Part shown: piece after piece, positions 21,948 to 30,132 of the stretch
How the letters are laid out: each line of letters opens with the position of its first letter
Position numbering within the stretch: the stretch's first letter is position 1
NCBI GenBank assembly: GCA_902810765.1
Contig: CADDYR010000006.1
Location: 1 to 35,390 of the forward strand
Direction of reading: 5' to 3'
Origin: Chloroflexota bacterium
GTDB lineage: Bacteria; Chloroflexota; Chloroflexia; Thermobaculales; Thermobaculaceae
DNA: 35,390 nucleotides
Notes under the pieces: generated by a model
Database searches by the model: none
What the model was told of the DNA's origin: nothing
What the model saw: the letters and a program-made list of their open reading frames with translations, nothing else
Position numbers and translations under genes: made by a program

Positions 21948-23759
21948 TTACCTGTAAGATTCTGCCTGGAGGTTGTAGAGCTCGGAATACAATCCCTGCC
22001 GAGCGATAAGCTCAGTGTGTGTGCCTTCTTCCACGATGTGGCCGCCAGAAAGCACAATTATACGATCGGCCATCCGTACAGTGGAGAAGCGATGGGATAC
22101 CAGCAGGGTGATGGCACCCCGCTCACGGCTCTGCCGGGCGGCTTGGCTCATTTGCTCGAACAGTGAGTACTCGGTCGCGACATCCAGGGAGGCGGTGGGC
22201 TCGTCGAGGATCAGCAGCAATGGCATCTCCCTCATAAGTGCCCTGCCCAGGGCTATCTTCTGCCACTGACCCGTGGACAGGTCGACGCCGTCTTCCCAGC
22301 CGCGACCAAGCTGCGTCTCCAGTCCTTGTGGCAGCTTTGCTGGCAGGTCGCCAGCTCCTGCCCTGTCCAGCGCATCTACCACCGCCCGAAGGTCGTCCAA
22401 TCGTTGTATGTGCCCGATCCCTACCGCCTCGCGGGCCCGGAGCTCGAACCGATGAAAGTCCTGGAAAGCACCAGAAATCCTCCCTCGCCATTCGTTGGGA
22501 TCGAACTCGCGCAGGTCCACTCCGTCTACTGTTATACTCCCTGTGTCCGGTTCGTAGAAACGACATAGCAGCTTGAGGAGCGTAGTCTTCCCAGCGCCGT
22601 TCTCCCCCACCAGCGCCACGACCGATCCGGCGGGGATACACAGCGAGACGTCTTCGAGTACCGGCCTATCCGTCCCAGGGTATCGGAAGCTCACGTGCTC
22701 AAACGCTATACCCTCCCGGATGCGCGATGGGACCGGTGAGGTCGGCTTGCGAGAGCCACTGGCCTGCTTGGAGTAATCCGTCAGCCAGAGCAAACGCTCA
22801 GCGGCGCGCAGAAGGTGTAGCGCCCGGGATACAGTCCTGATAACGTTGGAGATCGAGATCCGAGCCGACCCAGCGAGCGATATGGCGAGCACGACGTCTC
22901 CAACGGTCGCCAGACCCTGGCTTGCCCTCCATGCGACGAAGGCGACCGCGCCAGCGAACCCGATCGCGAACAGGACCCAAGCCCCCAAAGGCCAGGCTAT
23001 CCCCTTCCACTGCGCCTCAGCCCTTTTATCATGCGCGTCTGCGAGGGCAGCGCTGTGCCGACGCAACATCTCATCCTGGAGTCGGAATACTCGTAGCTCC
23101 TTGGCAGAGGCAGCGGTCGTGGTCAAGGTTTCCAGGTGTACAGCTAGCCGTTCGGTCTCGGCGGACTCCTCCTCGGCCTTTCCCAGCCTACGCTGCCATG
23201 CCTGCTCGGCGAAAAGGGTCGGCACGCCGAGTAGTGGCAGTAAGAGTAGCAGACCATGGATGCTGCTCAGCAGCACTAGCACGGTAGCTGTCTGGATTAG
23301 CACCCCGACGATCAGTACCACCGAACCTACCGCGCTGCCCAAAGTCCCTTGCTGCTGCTGTATTAGATACAGCTTGTCCAGGTACTCGGGACGCTCCTGG
23401 TGCTCGAGTCCGGGTAGATCAGCGGAGATCTCCGCGAGAGTACGCTCAAGGTAGAAGCCTACGCGCTCTTCCAGCACGAGGCGGGTGCGGGAAGCTGCCC
23501 CCCCGGCCAGCCACGGTATCCCAGCGGAGGCAGCCATGCCTAACGCACCAATGACTGCGAGCCCTATGTCATGGCGTGTGGTTGTATCTACCAAGAACTT
23601 TAGCCACAAACCGTACAGAGGGCTGGTGATCGCGCGCAGGGCATCGAGCAGGAGCGTCAACGTTGCATCCCGAGGGTCCGCCCGGAAGGCCGCGGTCAGT
23701 AGTGTCCACAGAGCGCGGGCAGATGTGCGTACGTTACCTTCACGTACGTTCTCAGCCAC
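21948..23759 (-). CDS. ABC exporter half-transporter (second of a pair)
   Basis: Fused membrane and ATPase protein of 603 residues. The membrane domain (about 15-330) has roughly six helices. The nucleotide-binding domain has Walker A GENGAGKT at 385-392, Q-loop AFQDF at 431-435, signature LSTGQ at 494-498, Walker B LLLILDEP at 514-521 and switch His556, all apparently functional. The start is GTG at 23759, eight bases inside the end of the preceding ABC gene, with GGAGGT six bases upstream, so translation is coupled and a 1:1 heterodimer is likely. It is most like MsbA/LanT-without-peptidase-type exporters found in peptide or secondary-metabolite clusters; the substrate is unknown. Its G+C is clearly below that of the flanking genes. 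Confidence 0.9.
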   Translation of the reverse strand: MAENVREGNVRTSARALWTLLTAAFRADPRDATLTLLLDALRAITSPLYGLWLKFLVDTTTRHDIGLAVIGALGMAASAGIPWLAGGAASRTRLVLEERVGFYLERTLAEISADLPGLEHQERPEYLDKLYLIQQQQGTLGSAVGSVVLIVGVLIQTATVLVLLSSIHGLLLLLPLLGVPTLFAEQAWQRRLGKAEEESAETERLAVHLETLTTTAASAKELRVFRLQDEMLRRHSAALADAHDKRAEAQWKGIAWPLGAWVLFAIGFAGAVAFVAWRASQGLATVGDVVLAISLAGSARISISNVIRTVSRALHLLRAAERLLWLTDYSKQASGSRKPTSPVPSRIREGIAFEHVSFRYPGTDRPVLEDVSLCIPAGSVVALVGENGAGKTTLLKLLCRFYEPDTGSITVDGVDLREFDPNEWRGRISGAFQDFHRFELRAREAVGIGHIQRLDDLRAVVDALDRAGAGDLPAKLPQGLETQLGRGWEDGVDLSTGQWQKIALGRALMREMPLLLILDEPTASLDVATEYSLFEQMSQAARQSRERGAITLLVSHRFSTVRMADRIIVLSGGHIVEEGTHTELIARQGLYSELYNLQAESYR

Positions 23760-25596
23760 CCTCTACCTCCCGAAATGGCGTAGCCTGCAAGCCAAACATT
23801 CGCGCGTACAGGCCGCCAGCTGCGAGGAGCTCATCGTGCGTGCCCTCCTCCACGATCCGCCCGCCCGATAGCACCGCTATACGATCAGCTCGCCTCACCG
23901 AGGAGAAGCGGTGCGAGATGAGGATCGTGGTGACATCCCGTGTGAGCTCCAGTATCCGGTCGAACAGCTCAGCTTCTGCTCGCACGTCGAGGTTAGCGGT
24001 CGGCTCATCGAGCACCAATACCCCGGCACCTCCTTGAGCCGCCAGCAGGGCTCGCGCCAGGGCTATCTTCTGCCACTGCCCTCCAGACAGGTCAGCGCCG
24101 TTCCTGTAGGCACGGGACAGCGGCGTGTCCCAGCCTCTCAGCAGGTGTGATACTAGGTCCCAAGCGCTGACAGATCTTGCCGCTTTGGTGAGGGCTTCCT
24201 CATCGCCCAGGAGCTCCAACCGCCCGAACCCAACGTTTTCCCTGGCCGGGAGCTCGTATCGGACGAAGTCCTGAAAAACTACGCCTAGTCTACTGCGCCA
24301 AGAGTCCGGGGCGAACTCGCGCATATCTATCCCGTCTATGGTGATGCTTCCGGAAGTCGGGTCGTACAGGCGGCATAGCAGCTTGACGAGCGTAGTCTTC
24401 CCAGCGCCGTTCTCTCCGACGATCGCGAGCGAGTGCCCAGCGGGGATGAACAGGTCAAGCCCGTCGAGGACCTCTTGGGACGCCTTGGGGTACCGGAAGT
24501 GTACGTTATCGAAGCGTATCCCCTCCTGTGGCAGCGCACCCGCCGATCTCGTGCCTGGCAGTTCCGCTTCGCCTCGGTGTATCCTGTGCTCTAGCCTAAG
24601 GGCATGGAGTATGGGCGAGGCGCTGAAACTGAGTATGCGCTCAGGCTCCCCCAAGTAACTGAGCGCCTCCGTGTTGATCGCCGCCTGGGCGAATATTGTA
24701 AGGGCCATCAGGCCGACATCTCCACGAGCCCCCGCGATCCCCAAGGCCAAGAAAACGATCCCATACGATGCGGCAAGCGAACCTATCGCGGATGCCATCC
24801 ACCACCGACTCCGCTGTCTCTGCGCCCAGATCTCGCTCATTCCCCGGAGCCATTCGGAGCCGAACCGCCCAAGCACCCAAGGTGCGAGCCCGAACACCCG
24901 GATCTCCTTCGCAGCCCCGGGACCTAGCGCTAGGTCCCGGAAGTACCGCGCCCGGCGCAGGGAGGCTGTAGATAGCTCGCGACGCCTAACTAGGGTTGCC
25001 GCTTGGCGGTCATGCCAGACGTAGTTCACGCTGTGAGCGATGATCAGAGGTAATGGTGCCCACCACTGGAATCCCGCGAGTATCAGGACCGCAATAGCCC
25101 CTTGGATACGTGACGAGAGTATCTGCCCCAACGCCCACACGACTCTCGGGTCCAGCCGCCTTTGCTGACCAACTCCCCTTGCCAACTCGAACTCGTCCGA
25201 TACGTCGGGATCCTCAAGATGGGCGATCCCTGGAGGTTCCGTGGCAGCGGTCATTATCCGTTCACGCATCACGATGTTTAGCCGTGATCCCAGCAAGTTC
25301 TCCAACGCCTGACGCACTGGACCGAGCACTTGCTGGGCGGTGTACAGCGCCGCCAATGTCACAAGTGCGGCCAGGAATCGGTGGCCCGCGCGCGATCCGA
25401 AGCCATTCACCGCAACTTCCGGTACCGCCCCCACCAGAGTGCCCGTAGCGACGATGAAGGCTATCGGCAGCAATCCCTGGAAAATGACTAGACCAGCGAA
25501 GACACTGGTGCGTCCCCAGCCCACGCGCGGCAAGACTCGTAGGAGCAAGGGGATGGGACGGTCCAGCCATCCCCTTACGTCGTTGCTAGTTACCAA
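23752..25596 (-). CDS. ABC exporter half-transporter (first of a pair)
   Basis: Fused membrane and ATPase protein of 614 residues, partner of the next gene. The membrane domain spans about 30-335. The ATPase has Walker A GENGAGKT at 394-401, Q-loop VFQDF at 440-444, signature LSGGQ at 503-507, Walker B VLVLDEP and switch His562. Both sites of the predicted heterodimer therefore look catalytic; there is no degenerate-site asymmetry of the TmrAB kind in these motifs. The start is TTG at 25596 with a poor ribosome site; no better in-frame start exists near the family N-terminus. It lies 99 bases after the beta-propeller gene, with a strong hairpin between them. Confidence 0.88.
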   Translation of the reverse strand: MVTSNDVRGWLDRPIPLLLRVLPRVGWGRTSVFAGLVIFQGLLPIAFIVATGTLVGAVPEVAVNGFGSRAGHRFLAALVTLAALYTAQQVLGPVRQALENLLGSRLNIVMRERIMTAATEPPGIAHLEDPDVSDEFELARGVGQQRRLDPRVVWALGQILSSRIQGAIAVLILAGFQWWAPLPLIIAHSVNYVWHDRQAATLVRRRELSTASLRRARYFRDLALGPGAAKEIRVFGLAPWVLGRFGSEWLRGMSEIWAQRQRSRWWMASAIGSLAASYGIVFLALGIAGARGDVGLMALTIFAQAAINTEALSYLGEPERILSFSASPILHALRLEHRIHRGEAELPGTRSAGALPQEGIRFDNVHFRYPKASQEVLDGLDLFIPAGHSLAIVGENGAGKTTLVKLLCRLYDPTSGSITIDGIDMREFAPDSWRSRLGVVFQDFVRYELPARENVGFGRLELLGDEEALTKAARSVSAWDLVSHLLRGWDTPLSRAYRNGADLSGGQWQKIALARALLAAQGGAGVLVLDEPTANLDVRAEAELFDRILELTRDVTTILISHRFSSVRRADRIAVLSGGRIVEEGTHDELLAAGGLYARMFGLQATPFREVEGG

Positions 25597-25623
25597 CAGA
25601 GACGTATCCAGATGGGAATACGG

Positions 25624-25652
25624 CCAGAGGGCACCCTTCCAGTGCCCTCTGG
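25624..25652 (-). terminator. Strong hairpin between the propeller and exporter genes
   Basis: CCAGAGGGCAC (25624-25634) and GTGCCCTCTGG (25642-25652) form a perfect 11-bp stem with a 7-base loop. There is no T-run on either side. It may reduce read-through from the propeller gene into the exporter genes, or separate the stabilities of the two RNA parts. Confidence 0.6.
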
Positions 25653-25695
25653 CATCCCCCCAGTCTGTAGAAATAGCTGGGTGTACAAGCTGGAC

Positions 25696-26646
25696 CTACA
25701 GGAAGTTGGTGACCTTCCAGATCACGCCGTGGCCCGAGTCGCAGACGTACATCGTCTCGCCGTCGTTACCGAAACGCGCGCACGATGGGGACTTGAAGCC
25801 CTGCACTACTGGTGGATCGAAGCAGTAGTTCCTCTTATCGGACGGGTCGACAGCCACGATATTGCCACGCTCCGGCTGAACCGCGTAGATGCGACCATCG
25901 TACGGGTGTTCCTTCATCCCACCTATGCGGTCCAGGCCCCAGGCAACTATGCAGCCCCGATCCTCCAGTTCGGCGTGGACCCCTCCGTCCTCGGGCGCTC
26001 TGATGATCTGTCCCAGATGCGCGACCTCGAAATAGAGCGCGCCCTGATATACCGTGTGCCAAGGTGCGTCCTCGCACACGGCCGAGGAGTAGAACTCCCA
26101 CTTGTCGGGCCAAAACTCTATCGGGGCCCTGCCCGGTACAGTTGTGCGCACGGGCACATCCGTGATGTAGGGCTTGAAATCGCTCCTCACTCCTCCGCCA
26201 GTGATCTCAGTGATCTGGCCTCGGAATCGTCCGAACCTCTCGCTGACGAAGACGCGCTGTTCGGCCCCGTCGTTGGGCGGCAGTGCAGAGAGGCTGTAAG
26301 GGGATGAGAGCTCGGTTGCATAGCGCCCGGCACCAGATGCGTCCCCGCCGCTTGTGATGTCGGTGACGCAGTCCGACCACGTCTCGCTTATCAGGAGCCG
26401 ATCTCCGAGTGGCAGTATGGAGGACGGCCCCCTCAATCCGTAAGCGAAAGGCTTTGCGTCTCGCATATCCCCGCCTGCCGTGATGTCCTTTACTCGACCG
26501 GCGGTGTGTTCGGAGACAAGCAGCCGCCCGTCTGGGGTCCATTCCATGTGCGTGGGATTGTGCAAGTTCGTGGCAAAGAGCTCTACATTTACCCTTCCGA
26601 CTTTCCCTCTCCTTGCCGTAGCTAGGCTCTCCTCAATGATAGCCAT
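25696..26646 (-). CDS. SMP-30/NHL-like beta-propeller protein (ScyD family-like)
   Basis: Protein of 316 residues made of repeated beta-propeller blades: NPTHMEWTPDGRLLVSEHTAGRVKDI, GPSSILPLGDRLLISETWSDCVTDI, then further blades ending SPSCARFGNDGETMYVCDSGHGVIWKV. The pattern fits six-bladed propellers of the SMP-30/gluconolactonase, NHL and ScyD kind. No signal peptide is visible with ATG at 26646 (MAIIEESLATARRGKVGRVNVELFATNL), which has GGGAGAG before it; an upstream frame extension reads hydrophobic but lacks a good start. It may bind or process a small molecule or act as a scaffold; the reaction is unknown. It stands between the regulator and the exporter genes in the low-GC operon. Confidence 0.8.
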   Translation of the reverse strand: MAIIEESLATARRGKVGRVNVELFATNLHNPTHMEWTPDGRLLVSEHTAGRVKDITAGGDMRDAKPFAYGLRGPSSILPLGDRLLISETWSDCVTDITSGGDASGAGRYATELSSPYSLSALPPNDGAEQRVFVSERFGRFRGQITEITGGGVRSDFKPYITDVPVRTTVPGRAPIEFWPDKWEFYSSAVCEDAPWHTVYQGALYFEVAHLGQIIRAPEDGGVHAELEDRGCIVAWGLDRIGGMKEHPYDGRIYAVQPERGNIVAVDPSDKRNYCFDPPVVQGFKSPSCARFGNDGETMYVCDSGHGVIWKVTNFL

Positions 26647-26761
26647 CGTCTCTCTCCCTTCCCCTGCTTGAGGGTCTAACAATACCGAACCAACCTGTCC
26701 GGTGACCATAAGGTACAACGCTGACCAGGAGTAGAGATAGGCACGCCAGTAACCAATCCAT
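26633..26761 (-). CDS. Possible small membrane peptide ORF (42 residues)
   Basis: An ATG at 26761 with GGGA six bases upstream opens a 42-codon frame. It begins MDWLLACLSLLLVSVVPYG, a single hydrophobic helix, continues with a polar basic tail, and stops 11 bases inside the propeller gene, which would couple their translation. It fills an otherwise empty gap between the LuxR-type gene and the propeller gene. There is no homology that I recognise, so it may be chance. Confidence 0.22.
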   Translation of the reverse strand: MDWLLACLSLLLVSVVPYGHRTGWFGIVRPSSRGRERDDGYH

Positions 26762-26775
26762 AGTTATTCCCGTAC

Positions 26776-27447
26776 TCAATCCCCGCCCAGCTCGTGCTCC
26801 CTGGCCCATATGACCGCCTCGGCACGCGAGTGAACTCCCAACTTGCGATAGATGCGGAAGGCGTAGTTGCGCACCGTCTGGTCGGAGATCTCAAGTTCCT
26901 TCGCGATGCGTGCGTTATCCCAGCCCCGCGCCAGCATCTGGAGGAGAGCCCGCTCCTGGCCCGTGAAGGACAGGCCGATCTCGGCCCGGCGCAAATCCGC
27001 CTCCGCGCGGTCACGCTCGCGAATCAGAGCCCGGCGGATGTACTCCTGCTCGGCGAAGATCATCTCCCGCAGCTCCGCACAGAACCCAGTAGCTATCTCG
27101 CCTAGCAGCGCAACCAGCCGCGGACGGAGTGCCGACACCCAGCCGGGAGGCAACGCCTCCACGAGCTCCTGGGCTAAGGCTTGCTGGGTGCTGCCCAGGG
27201 CCTCCGGTTGAGTGTAGCGCAGGCGTACCAGGGCAGCACCTATCTCCCGTGCCTCGGAACGCTCGAACGGCTCGGCGAGCAGCGCGGATATGACCTGTTC
27301 GGTCATATCCACCATCTGAGCCTGTGTCTCGGCGGCGGTGTACGGCGAGAGACCGGTTCCAGCTATCGCCTTCCGCCAGTCACTCGCGATGGCGTCTTTA
27401 CGGGCGTGGAGTATTCGGAGTAGCTGGGACCTCTCCTCACGCTTCAT
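26776..27447 (-). CDS. LuxR-family transcriptional regulator
   Basis: Protein of 223 residues. The C-terminal 160-217 is a LuxR/NarL helix-turn-helix: FTGQERALLQMLARGWDNARIAKELEISDQTVRNYAFRIYRKLGVHSRAEAVIWA. The N-terminal half is all-helical (RILHARKDAIASDWRKAIAGTG ... LVEALPPGW), reminiscent of RsbR N-terminal or globin-like sensor folds, and has no receiver domain, so it is not a classical response regulator. A helical segment with a coiled-coil look (EYIRRALIRERDRAEADLRRAE, 135-156) joins the two. It lies 26 bases after the methyltransferase gene and probably controls this operon, perhaps through the inverted repeat at its head. Confidence 0.88.
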   Translation of the reverse strand: MKREERSQLLRILHARKDAIASDWRKAIAGTGLSPYTAAETQAQMVDMTEQVISALLAEPFERSEAREIGAALVRLRYTQPEALGSTQQALAQELVEALPPGWVSALRPRLVALLGEIATGFCAELREMIFAEQEYIRRALIRERDRAEADLRRAEIGLSFTGQERALLQMLARGWDNARIAKELEISDQTVRNYAFRIYRKLGVHSRAEAVIWAREHELGGD

Positions 27448-27473
27448 GCCTTCTCACCCCCCCACACCTTGAT

Positions 27474-28286
27474 TTACACCGTCTTGAGCCCCACTCCGAC
27501 TAGGCTCTGGGAGCGCTCCGGCTGATCCACCAGCAGGTCGCTGGGGGTCTCGGGGCGCCACAGCGGGGCATATACTACCCCAGGCTCAACCAGCGCTAGC
27601 CCGTCGAAGAACCTCTCGATCTCAGAGCGCGAGCGGGCTCTGGCCGGATTGGTAGTGCGGGAGTATATCTCCTCCCCTTTCTTGACGGCCTCGAGCGGCA
27701 TGGACTCGTGCGTGGCGTGCGAGATGGCAATGTAGCTGCCTGGTGCCACCTCGCCGCGCAGAGTCTTGACGGTAGCGTACGCCTCCCCGTCATCCGGGAT
27801 GAAGTGGAGCACCGCGACGAGCAGCACCCCTAAGGGCCTGCTGAGGTCGAGCAACCTGCGGACCTCGGGGTGGGCGAGGATGAGCTTGGGATGGCGTGCG
27901 TCGGCCCGGATCGCGGATGCGTTGGCATTACCCTCCAGGAGCTCCTGGCTGTAACTGACCGCCACAGGATCTATATCTACATAGACGACGCGAGCGTTGG
28001 GATTCGCCTTCTGAGCGACCTCGTGGACGTTGCCCACGGTCGGTATCCCCGAGCCGACGTCCAGGAATTGATCGATACCCTGCTCCGTGAGGAACCTGAC
28101 GGCCCGGCGCAGGAAGGCACGGTTGGTGAGCGCGAACAGCCGTGCGTCGGGGCAGGCCTCAAAGATCCTCTCGGCCGCCTCCCGATCCACTCCGAAGTTG
28201 TTGGCGCCTCCGAGGTAGTAGTCGTACATCCTGGCTGCGTTCGGTTTCGCGGTCAGTTCGTCGATATTCTTCTCATTCCCATCCAT
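27474..28286 (-). CDS. SAM-dependent methyltransferase, DUF574 (Methyltransf_19) family
   Basis: Protein of 270 residues. The family hallmark ARMYDYYLGGANNFGVDREAA is at 18-38, followed by a Rossmann SAM site FLDVGSGIPTVGNVHEVA (75-92), VVYVDIDPVAVSYSQELL and VLLVAVLHFIPDD. The family is abundant in actinomycetes and appears in Chloroflexota, often near regulators and specialised-metabolism genes; the methyl acceptor is unknown. The ATG has GGAGGG four bases upstream. It is the first gene of the minus-strand operon (methyltransferase, LuxR, propeller, two ABC exporters). Confidence 0.92.
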   Translation of the reverse strand: MDGNEKNIDELTAKPNAARMYDYYLGGANNFGVDREAAERIFEACPDARLFALTNRAFLRRAVRFLTEQGIDQFLDVGSGIPTVGNVHEVAQKANPNARVVYVDIDPVAVSYSQELLEGNANASAIRADARHPKLILAHPEVRRLLDLSRPLGVLLVAVLHFIPDDGEAYATVKTLRGEVAPGSYIAISHATHESMPLEAVKKGEEIYSRTTNPARARSRSEIERFFDGLALVEPGVVYAPLWRPETPSDLLVDQPERSQSLVGVGLKTV

Positions 28287-28364
28287 CGTGCCCTCCGAGA
28301 AGGTTCTTATGTTGTAGATGTGGACGCGTACACAGCCCAGCTATTTCTGCATGAACGACACTCT

Positions 28365-28393
28365 TCCCGACATGTTACCACGTTATGTCGGGA
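28365..28393. promoter_or_regulatory. Inverted repeat / probable operator of the low-GC operon
   Basis: TCCCGACAT (28365-28373) and ATGTCGGGA (28385-28393) are perfect 9-bp arms around 11 bases. On the minus strand the spacer and inner arm contain an extended -10-like TGGTAACAT, about 85 bases before the methyltransferase ATG. A dimeric repressor here would block this promoter. A lone perfect palindrome of this size in a divergent gap is unlikely to be accidental. Confidence 0.6.
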
Positions 28394-28493
28394 GACAATG
28401 ACAGTCGAAAGATACAACCGGGTAAGCGCGAGTGATATGGCGGGGGGCCGAGGTTGGGAGGGCTGGTGGCGTAGCCGAGCGATTCAGAGACTG

Positions 28494-28499
28494 TATAAT
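28494..28499 (+). promoter_or_regulatory. -10 element for the M20 peptidase gene
   Basis: A perfect TATAAT, preceded directly by CTG, lies about 70 bases upstream of the TTG start. No good -35 is seen. It supports a start at 28570 rather than at 28432, which would lie upstream of the promoter. Confidence 0.5.
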
Positions 28500-28569
28500 G
28501 CACGTCCGGGGCGCGGCTCTTGCTTCTTCTGCCACCGGGCGCGCCGCAAACCGGAACGGAGAACGGACC

Positions 28570-29973
28570 TTGACCTCTGTCGCGAACGCCCTGGAGCAGC
28601 ACAGGGCCGCTCACCTTGAGGAGCTCAAGGAGCTCCTGCGCATCCCGAGCATCAGCTCGCTCTCGGAGCACACGCAGGACGTGCGCCGCTGCGCGGAGTG
28701 GCTGGCCGCGGCGCTCGAGCGTGCTGGCCTGGAGCACGTCCGGGTCCTGCCCACCGAGGGCCATCCGGTAGTCTACGCCGACTGGCTCCACGCGGGCGGC
28801 GAGCGCCCGACCGTCCTGATCTACGGCCACTACGACGTGCAGCCGGTGGACCCGCTCGAACTGTGGCACTCCCCGCCGTTCGAGCCCGAGGTGCGCGACG
28901 GCAGGCTCTACGCCCGCGGCGCGGTGGACGACAAGGGTCAGCTCTTCGTGCACATCAAGGCGGTCGAGGCCCTGCTCAGAGAGACCCGCAGCCTCCCAGT
29001 GAACGTGAGGTTCCTCGTCGAGGGGGAGGAGGAGGTCGGCAGCGCGCACCTGGAGGACTTCATCGAGCGGAACCGCGACCTCCTGGCGGCGGACGTCGCG
29101 GTGATCAGCGACACGAGCCTCTTCGCGCCGGACGTGCCCTCGATCACCTACGGGCTGCGCGGGCTGGTGTACCTGCAGGTGGACGTGCGAGGCCCCTCCT
29201 CCGACCTGCACTCCGGCAGCTACGGCGGATCCGTCGCGAACCCCGCCGAGGCCCTCGCGCGCATCATCGCCGGGCTGAAGGACGAGCGGGGAAGGGTGAC
29301 GGTGCCGGGCTTCTACGACCGTGTGCGCGACCTCGAGGAGCACGAGCGCGAGCAGTGGCGAAGCCTCCCCTTCGACGAGGCGGCCTACACCCGCGAGCTC
29401 GGCGTCGAGGAGCTGTACGGCGAGGAGGGCTACAGCACGCTCGAGCGCCTGTGGGCCCGCCCCACGCTCGAGGTCAACGGCATCTGGGGCGGGTTCATCG
29501 GCGAGGGGTCGAAGACCGTGCTCCCCGCCGAGGCGCACGCCAAGATCAGCTCCAGGCTCGTGCCCAACCAGGACCCGGACGAGATCGCGCGGCTCCTCGC
29601 CGAACACATCGAGAGGACCGCTCCCAGGGGCGTGCGGGTCGAGGTGCGGCGGATGCACGGGGGCAGGCCGGCGGTGGTGCCGCCCGATCACCCCGCGATG
29701 GAGGCAGCCTCGCGCGCCGTCGAGCGCGGCTTCGGCAAGAGCCCGGTGCTCATTCGTGAGGGGGGCTCGATCCCGGTCGTCGCGAGCTTCGAGGTGCTGC
29801 TGGGCGCGCCAACCCTGCTCGTCGGGTTCGGCCTGCCGGAGGGCAACGCGCACGCGCCGAACGAGTGGCTGCTGCTCGACCACTTCTATGCGGGCATCCG
29901 AACCTCGGTCGCGCTCCTCGAGGAGCTGGGGCGTGTCGAGCTCGTAACAGCGGGCGCCGGCCCGAAAGGCTGA
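28570..29973 (+). CDS. M20 family metallopeptidase (CNDP-like dipeptidase)
   Basis: Cytoplasmic di-zinc peptidase of 467 residues, hydrolysing dipeptides or related amides. Metal and catalytic residues sit in conserved contexts: YGHYDVQP with His87, RGAVDDKGQ with Asp120, and EGEEEVGS with the catalytic Glu and adjacent metal Glu near 153-154. STDxxR-like lid-domain dimerisation elements lie in the middle (GPSSDLHSGSYGG), and REGGSIPV is near the end. TTG at 28570 gives the usual start TSVANALEQHRAAHLEELKELLRIPSIS; GGAG lies about nine bases upstream, and the -10 at 28494 excludes earlier starts. It may work downstream of peptide uptake by the opp system, which is inference. Confidence 0.93.
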   Translation: MTSVANALEQHRAAHLEELKELLRIPSISSLSEHTQDVRRCAEWLAAALERAGLEHVRVLPTEGHPVVYADWLHAGGERPTVLIYGHYDVQPVDPLELWHSPPFEPEVRDGRLYARGAVDDKGQLFVHIKAVEALLRETRSLPVNVRFLVEGEEEVGSAHLEDFIERNRDLLAADVAVISDTSLFAPDVPSITYGLRGLVYLQVDVRGPSSDLHSGSYGGSVANPAEALARIIAGLKDERGRVTVPGFYDRVRDLEEHEREQWRSLPFDEAAYTRELGVEELYGEEGYSTLERLWARPTLEVNGIWGGFIGEGSKTVLPAEAHAKISSRLVPNQDPDEIARLLAEHIERTAPRGVRVEVRRMHGGRPAVVPPDHPAMEAASRAVERGFGKSPVLIREGGSIPVVASFEVLLGAPTLLVGFGLPEGNAHAPNEWLLLDHFYAGIRTSVALLEELGRVELVTAGAGPKG

Positions 29974-30132
29974 ACAAACCGTCACGGGCGACCGGGAGAG
30001 CATTCAGGATCATGTCAGGGGCCGTCCGTATAGTTGCACGTGGGCAACAAGGCGAGGGGGCTTTACAGATCCTCTCGGGATGGCCTAACCTGATGTGCCT
30101 GAGGCGGGGGTAGGTTGCGGAAGGCGGCGGCG

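Noticed and set aside
26676-27014. Minus-strand frame inside the LuxR-type gene
   Set aside because: It overlaps the clear helix-turn-helix coding frame and is rich in Arg/Ser/Pro; a shadow.
28432-28569. M20 peptidase starting at 28432 with 46 extra residues
   Set aside because: The extra residues do not look like the family, and the start would precede the TATAAT at 28494.
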